Positions 7,164-10,522 of a DNA stretch of 10,522 nt are shown here, piece after piece. The position numbers and the translations under genes are program-made. Source of the stretch: Candidatus Fermentibacteraceae bacterium (lineage in GTDB: Bacteria; Fermentibacterota; Fermentibacteria; Fermentibacterales; JCC-6); assembly GCA_029932015.1 (NCBI GenBank), contig JAOZQW010000057.1, positions 1 through 10,522 of the forward strand, in the 5' to 3' direction. A model generated the notes under the pieces. That model was not told the origin of the DNA. It saw only the letters and a list, made by a program, of their open reading frames with translations, and ran no database searches. How positions within the stretch are numbered: the stretch's first letter is position 1; every line of letters starts with the position of its first letter.

Positions 7164-7949
7164 ATGCGGATAGCTGTAGCCGTTAAGCAGGTGCCTGATA
7201 CCGCGGAAGTGCGCATCGATCCCGAGAGGGGCACGTTGATACGGGAAGGTGTTCCCTCAATACTCAATCCTTTCGACGAGTATGCCCTTGAGGAGGCTTT
7301 CAGGTGGAGGGATGAACTCGGAGGAACCGTTGTCGTAATCACAATGGGTCCTCCATGGGCTGAATCCGTTCTACGGGAAGCGGTCGCAATGGGCGCAGAT
7401 GAGGCACTTCTCATCTCCGACAGGGCTTTCGCCGGAGCTGATACATGGGCCACCAGCCATACGCTTGCAGCTGCGGTCACGAAGCTCGGAGATGTCGATC
7501 TGGTCATCACCGGTAAACAGGCCATTGATGGTGATACAGCTCAGACAGGCCCCAGCATAGCAGCTTCTCTTGACTGGCCACAGATAACTTTCGTGGGGAA
7601 GGTCAGGAGTATCGAGGATGGACACATTCTGGCGGAGAGATATGTAGAGGGCGGTATAGAGGTTGTCCGTTCATCACTCCCTGCGGTTGTGACCATTCTC
7701 AAGGACGCAAACACTCCGAGACTTCCGTCTCTCAGAGGCAAGATGAAAGCCAGAAAGCTGGAGATACCGACCTGGGGCATCGATGACCTGGGACTGGATC
7801 CCGCCGAAACAGGTCTGGATGGTTCACCCACGAGGGTGGTTACCATTTCTACCCCTGAGACATCCTCTGACGGTGAGATGCACAGGGGCACACCCGAGGA
7901 ACTTGCGGCAGTTCTTGCCGATCTCCTTCTCGGTGAGGAGGAAAGCTGA
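7164..7949 (+). CDS. etfB: Electron transfer flavoprotein beta subunit
   Basis: A 261-residue EtfB. Recognisable family features are the opening MRIAVAVKQVPDTAEVRID, LNPFDEYALEEA (residues 34-45), TMGPPWAESVLREAVAMGAD (60-79), DRAFAGADTWATSHTLA (86-102), GKQAIDGDTAQTGPSIA (117-133) and the ETF-beta signature region around RYVEGGIEVVRSSLPAVVTI (159-178). From memory, the ADTxATSxTLA and GKQAxDGDTAQxGP wording resembles the clostridial-type EtfB of bifurcating complexes more than mitochondrial-type EtfB. ATG 7164 is preferred over an in-frame TTG at 7158, because GGAGGT at 7150-7155 is properly spaced only for the ATG. EtfB pairs with EtfA to shuttle electrons to or from the acyl-CoA dehydrogenase. 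Confidence 0.95.
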   Translation: MRIAVAVKQVPDTAEVRIDPERGTLIREGVPSILNPFDEYALEEAFRWRDELGGTVVVITMGPPWAESVLREAVAMGADEALLISDRAFAGADTWATSHTLAAAVTKLGDVDLVITGKQAIDGDTAQTGPSIAASLDWPQITFVGKVRSIEDGHILAERYVEGGIEVVRSSLPAVVTILKDANTPRLPSLRGKMKARKLEIPTWGIDDLGLDPAETGLDGSPTRVVTISTPETSSDGEMHRGTPEELAAVLADLLLGEEES

Positions 7950-9142
7950 TGGCCAGCATCGAAGTTCGCAAGGATACCTGTGTCGGTTGTGGTGCATGCG
8001 TTCCAGCCTGTCCTTATGGTGTCATCTCAATGGAGGATGGCCTGGCCATCATCAGTGATGAATGCTATCTCTGCGGAGCGTGTGAATCCTCCTGTTCCTT
8101 CGGTGCCATAATCATCCGTCAGGATAAGTCTGAGAAGGTGGATATCTCCGAGTACTCGGGAATTATGGTTCTTGCAGAGCAGAGGGATCGCGTGGTCGAT
8201 CACAGCACCCTCGAGCTTCTGGGTGAAGCGCGAAGACTCGCTGACAGCTGCGGTCAGGAGGTGCTTGCTGCACTGCTTACCTCTGATTGCGGAGACTGGC
8301 CGGCCAGGCTCGTTGAGCATGGGGCTGACAGGGTCCTGGTCACATCAGCTGCCGAGCTTACACATTTTCGCACAGAGCCGTTCACACAGATCGTATCCAG
8401 GATGATAGAGGAAATGAGACCGGCTGTGGTTCTGGCTGCGGCCACCACTACCGGCAGAGATCTGATGCCCCGTATCGCAAAGAACCTGAATACCGGTCTC
8501 ACTGCTGACTGCACTGAGCTTGTCATCGACGGGGAGTCTGGAAACCTCATGCAGACGCGACCTGCGTTCGGCGGCAATATCATGGCCACAATTGTCTGCG
8601 CGGATACAAGACCTCAGATGGCGACAGTGCGGCCAAGGGTAATGAAAGCGCTTGAGCCCGATCCTGCAAGAGCTGGTGAGGTGGTCGAGTTCCCGGCAGC
8701 ACATGGAGAACTCGATAGCAGAACCGAGATCCTTGAGTTCCTTCCTCTTGAGGAAGGTGAAGTTGATATCACTGAATCTGATATCATCGTTTCCGGTGGC
8801 AGGGGTGTGAAGGATTCAACCAATTTCGCATTGCTTGAAGAGCTTGCAGGTCTGCTGGACGCCAGTGTCGGGGCAAGCAGGGCATCAGTTGATGCAGGCT
8901 GGATCCCCTACCCCCACCAGGTAGGACAGACCGGCAAGACAGTGAATCCCAAGACATACATCGCCTGCGGGATTTCAGGAGCCATACAGCACAGGGTCGG
9001 TATGCAGTCCTCCGACAGGATCATAGCCATCAACAAGGACGAGACCGCTCCTATCTTCGAGTTCTGTCATGAGGGCTTCATCGGCGACCTTTTCGAGATA
9101 CTCCCGCTGGTCATCAAGGAGATCAAGAAGCGCCGCAGCTAG
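7949..9142 (+). CDS. etfA: Electron transfer flavoprotein alpha subunit with N-terminal 2[4Fe-4S] ferredoxin domain
   Basis: A 397-residue EtfA. Residues 1-60 form a ferredoxin-like domain with two cysteine sets: C11, C14, C17, C21 (the last followed by Pro) and C39, C42, C45, C49 (followed by Ser). All eight ligands for two [4Fe-4S] clusters are present. The EtfA N-domain follows from about residue 70 (GRDLMPRIAKNL at 169-180, TGLTADCTEL, RPAFGGNIMATI). The C-terminal FAD-binding domain runs from about 275: SGGRGVKD (282-289), HQVGQTGKTVNP (323-334), YIACGISGAIQH (337-348), IIAINKD (358-364) and GFIGDLFEILP (376-386). The fused ferredoxin is known from CarE of the caffeyl-CoA reductase complex. 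The ATG overlaps the etfB stop by one base (TGATG), with GAGGAGG at 7935-7941. Confidence 0.95.
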   Translation: MASIEVRKDTCVGCGACVPACPYGVISMEDGLAIISDECYLCGACESSCSFGAIIIRQDKSEKVDISEYSGIMVLAEQRDRVVDHSTLELLGEARRLADSCGQEVLAALLTSDCGDWPARLVEHGADRVLVTSAAELTHFRTEPFTQIVSRMIEEMRPAVVLAAATTTGRDLMPRIAKNLNTGLTADCTELVIDGESGNLMQTRPAFGGNIMATIVCADTRPQMATVRPRVMKALEPDPARAGEVVEFPAAHGELDSRTEILEFLPLEEGEVDITESDIIVSGGRGVKDSTNFALLEELAGLLDASVGASRASVDAGWIPYPHQVGQTGKTVNPKTYIACGISGAIQHRVGMQSSDRIIAINKDETAPIFEFCHEGFIGDLFEILPLVIKEIKKRRS

Positions 9143-9144
9143 AA

Positions 9145-9169
9145 TAAAAAAATGGTGCCACCCACCATT
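9145..9169 (-). terminator. Intrinsic terminator for the - strand methyltransferase/tex genes
   Basis: Read on the - strand, AATGGTG (9169-9163) pairs with CACCATT (9157-9151) across a 5 nt loop, followed by a run of T (the A-run at 9146-9152 on the + strand). It begins 23 nt after the methyltransferase stop. This is a standard rho-independent layout. On the + strand the same stem lies 8 nt after the etfA stop but is followed by AAGTCAG, so it is unlikely to work well for etfA unless transcription stops there by collision or Rho. Confidence 0.75.
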
Positions 9170-9191
9170 AAGTCAGATGCCACCTGATACG

Positions 9192-10349
9192 TCAGTACAG
9201 ATCGTATCTGGCAAGGCGGCCGTCCAATCGACCGTTACGCAGAGGTTTTTTCCACGAGGCTCTCAGGCCTATCTCCTTGAGCAGATCTCTCTTTCCGAAG
9301 TACACATATGCCGTGCTGCCGGTGCATCTGCGTTTGAGGAAGTTGCCCAGTTCCCCCATGAAACCACCCATATTGCTGTTCTTCCCAAGTCTGAGACCGT
9401 AGGGCGGGTTGGTGAGGATAGTCGCTCCCCTGATATCACCCAGCTGCTGGAAACGACTTGTGTGAAGACCCACTTTCTTCCCTGAAGGAAGGACACTGCA
9501 GTTCCCCCTGGCAGTGGCAATATTTTCTGCGGAGGAGTCACTCCCCCGGATAAGTCCTTCGGGGAGTTCGCGTATCTCGGAGTTGGCAGTCCTTCTGACA
9601 TTCTTCCACTCCTCTTGAGCATACTCAGGCATGCACTCAAAACCGAACTTCCTTCTCATGTAGGCCGCAGGGATGCGGCAGTAGCTCATAAGAGCCTCGC
9701 AGAGAAGAGTGGCTGAGCCGCACATGGGATCGACCAGGGGAGTTGAGCCGTCCCACTTCGAGAGATGTACAATAGCCGCGGCAAGAGTCTCCTGCATTGG
9801 AGCTTCGACAGACTTCTTTCTGTATCCCCGTCGATGCAGTGAACCGCCAGAAGTGTCCAGTCTGATCGTGGCGCGATTCCTGTGAATGCGGAGTCCGAGC
9901 CAGACATCGGGATTCTCTGTGTCAACGCTGGGGCGTTTGCCCTCCCGCTCTACGAACCAGTCTGCAATGGCATCCTTAAGTCTGAGTGCCGCAAACTGGG
10001 AGTGCCTTATCCTGGAGTCTGAGACTGTAGCGAAGATGGCGAACGTTCTGTCTGTTGAGAGAACCTGTGACCAGTCGAGTGACTTGGCGGTCTTGTACAG
10101 GTAACGGTCGCTGTGGCAGTCGAAGGTAATGAGAGGAGCGAGTACCCTGGTGAAGAACCTGGAAAGGTAATTAATCCTGTAGAGAGCTTCCATGTCGGCA
10201 CCGAAGAACATTCCGCGGTATGCTTCCTTGGGATCGGACGCGCCGAGTGAGGTCAGTTCCTCTTTCCCCAGTTCCTCCATACCCTCAGCGATGAGGGCGA
10301 AGAACCGTCCTGTTCTCTGATACTCGAATATCCCGTCGTCAGTATTCAT
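9192..10349 (-). CDS. THUMP-domain class I SAM-dependent RNA methyltransferase (RlmL/YpsC-like)
   Basis: A 385-residue protein resembling the N-terminal (RlmL) half of E. coli RlmKL and the stand-alone YpsC-type enzymes, which make N2-methylguanosine in 23S rRNA. Residues about 50-165 fit a ferredoxin-like plus THUMP RNA-binding region. SLHRRGYR (170-177) is the linker motif common to this group. The Rossmann methyltransferase domain has PLVDPMCGSATLLCEAL (204-220) as the SAM-binding motif and NPPYG (314-318) as the catalytic motif IV. There is no second RlmK domain. The ATG at 10349 has GGAGG at 10361-10357 on the - strand, 7 nt upstream. It overlaps the upstream Tex-like gene by ATGA. The exact target nucleotide is inferred, not shown. 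Confidence 0.88.
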   Translation of the reverse strand: MNTDDGIFEYQRTGRFFALIAEGMEELGKEELTSLGASDPKEAYRGMFFGADMEALYRINYLSRFFTRVLAPLITFDCHSDRYLYKTAKSLDWSQVLSTDRTFAIFATVSDSRIRHSQFAALRLKDAIADWFVEREGKRPSVDTENPDVWLGLRIHRNRATIRLDTSGGSLHRRGYRKKSVEAPMQETLAAAIVHLSKWDGSTPLVDPMCGSATLLCEALMSYCRIPAAYMRRKFGFECMPEYAQEEWKNVRRTANSEIRELPEGLIRGSDSSAENIATARGNCSVLPSGKKVGLHTSRFQQLGDIRGATILTNPPYGLRLGKNSNMGGFMGELGNFLKRRCTGSTAYVYFGKRDLLKEIGLRASWKKPLRNGRLDGRLARYDLY

Positions 10350-10522
10350 GCTTCTGCCTCCGCTCCGGGGAGCCCCCTCATTGAAAGGGATATTCTCTTC
10401 CGCTCCATGTCAACCTCAAGCACCAGGACCCTCACCTTATCGCCCACGGAGGCAACTTCGGCTGTGCTTGCGATGCGGCGGTCAGCCATCTGGCTGATAT
10501 GCACAAGGCCATCCTGATGTAC
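10346..10522 (-). CDS. tex: Tex-like S1 RNA-binding protein, C-terminal fragment (5' end outside window)
   Basis: The last 58 codons plus stop of a gene entering from the right edge on the - strand. The translation opens VHQDGLVHISQMADRR and continues with VGDKVRVLVLEVDMERKRISLSM, the second half of an S1 OB-fold domain. 'HQDGLVHISQ' and 'VLEVDxxRKRISLSM' are characteristic of the C-terminal S1 domain of Tex (YhgF) transcription accessory proteins, which bind nucleic acids. Other S1 proteins such as polynucleotide phosphorylase or RpsA repeats are less good matches. The tail after the domain is short (RGLPGAEAEA). The stop overlaps the methyltransferase start as ATGA, so the two are translationally coupled. 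Confidence 0.8.
   Translation of the reverse strand, partial: VHQDGLVHISQMADRRIASTAEVASVGDKVRVLVLEVDMERKRISLSMRGLPGAEAEA

Noticed and set aside
8027..8704. Several overlapping - strand open frames within etfA
   Set aside because: They are shadows of a gene whose protein has continuous EtfA motifs, and they lack domains or ribosome binding sites of their own.
9069..9485. 138-codon + strand open frame across the end of etfA and the methyltransferase
   Set aside because: It runs through the terminator and antisense to the conserved NPPY region. The translation is low-information and arginine/serine-rich.
1..10522. CRISPR arrays, tRNAs, rRNAs, transposases, phage or toxin-antitoxin genes
   Set aside because: None was seen on either strand. 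The window is almost fully occupied by core genes with short gaps.

Overview
The window is a compact stretch of bacterial chromosome dominated by core housekeeping genes. A single + strand gene run fills roughly the first 9.1 kb. Two - strand genes converge on it from the right edge. By eye the base composition is moderately GC-rich (not counted), arginine is often AGG/AGA, and several genes start with GTG or TTG. No tRNA, rRNA, CRISPR array, insertion sequence, phage gene or defence gene was seen. The organism cannot be named from this sequence. The gene set and the oxygen-independent look of the electron-transfer genes suit an uncultured, probably anaerobic or facultative bacterium outside the well-studied model groups (inference).

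Left to right on the + strand: (1) the last 55 codons of a phosphoglucomutase/phosphomannomutase-family enzyme; (2) a DUF177/YceD-family protein, overlapping it by ATGA and apparently lacking the usual cysteine-containing C-terminal tail; (3) rpmF (ribosomal protein L32); (4) plsX; (5) fabH; (6) fabG; (7) acpP; (8) fabF; (9) rnc (RNase III); (10) an acyl-CoA dehydrogenase; (11) etfB; (12) an etfA with an N-terminal ferredoxin domain carrying two [4Fe-4S] cysteine motifs. Most junctions overlap or lie within about 40 nt. The exceptions are the 105 nt leader before rpmF and the 107 nt gap between acpP and fabF, which holds a 10-bp hairpin. No gap reaches 300 nt.

The first block follows the widespread yceD-rpmF-plsX-fab order. 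It links ribosome assembly, phospholipid precursor supply (PlsX), fatty-acid initiation (FabH), reduction (FabG), the acyl carrier (AcpP), elongation (FabF) and RNA processing (Rnc). The usual fabD between fabH and fabG is absent, and no dehydratase or enoyl-ACP reductase is present. The second block, acyl-CoA dehydrogenase-EtfB-EtfA(ferredoxin), follows rnc with essentially no gap. Its gene order and domain make-up match the CarCDE-type and Bcd/Etf-type flavin-based electron-bifurcating complexes. This is the most interesting part of the window: an acyl-CoA redox module placed at the end of a fatty-acid synthesis operon.

On the - strand, the C-terminal S1 domain of a Tex-like RNA-binding protein runs in from the right edge. 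It overlaps by ATGA a THUMP-domain class I RNA methyltransferase of the RlmL/YpsC type. That pair ends at a clear intrinsic terminator in the 49 nt convergent space after etfA.
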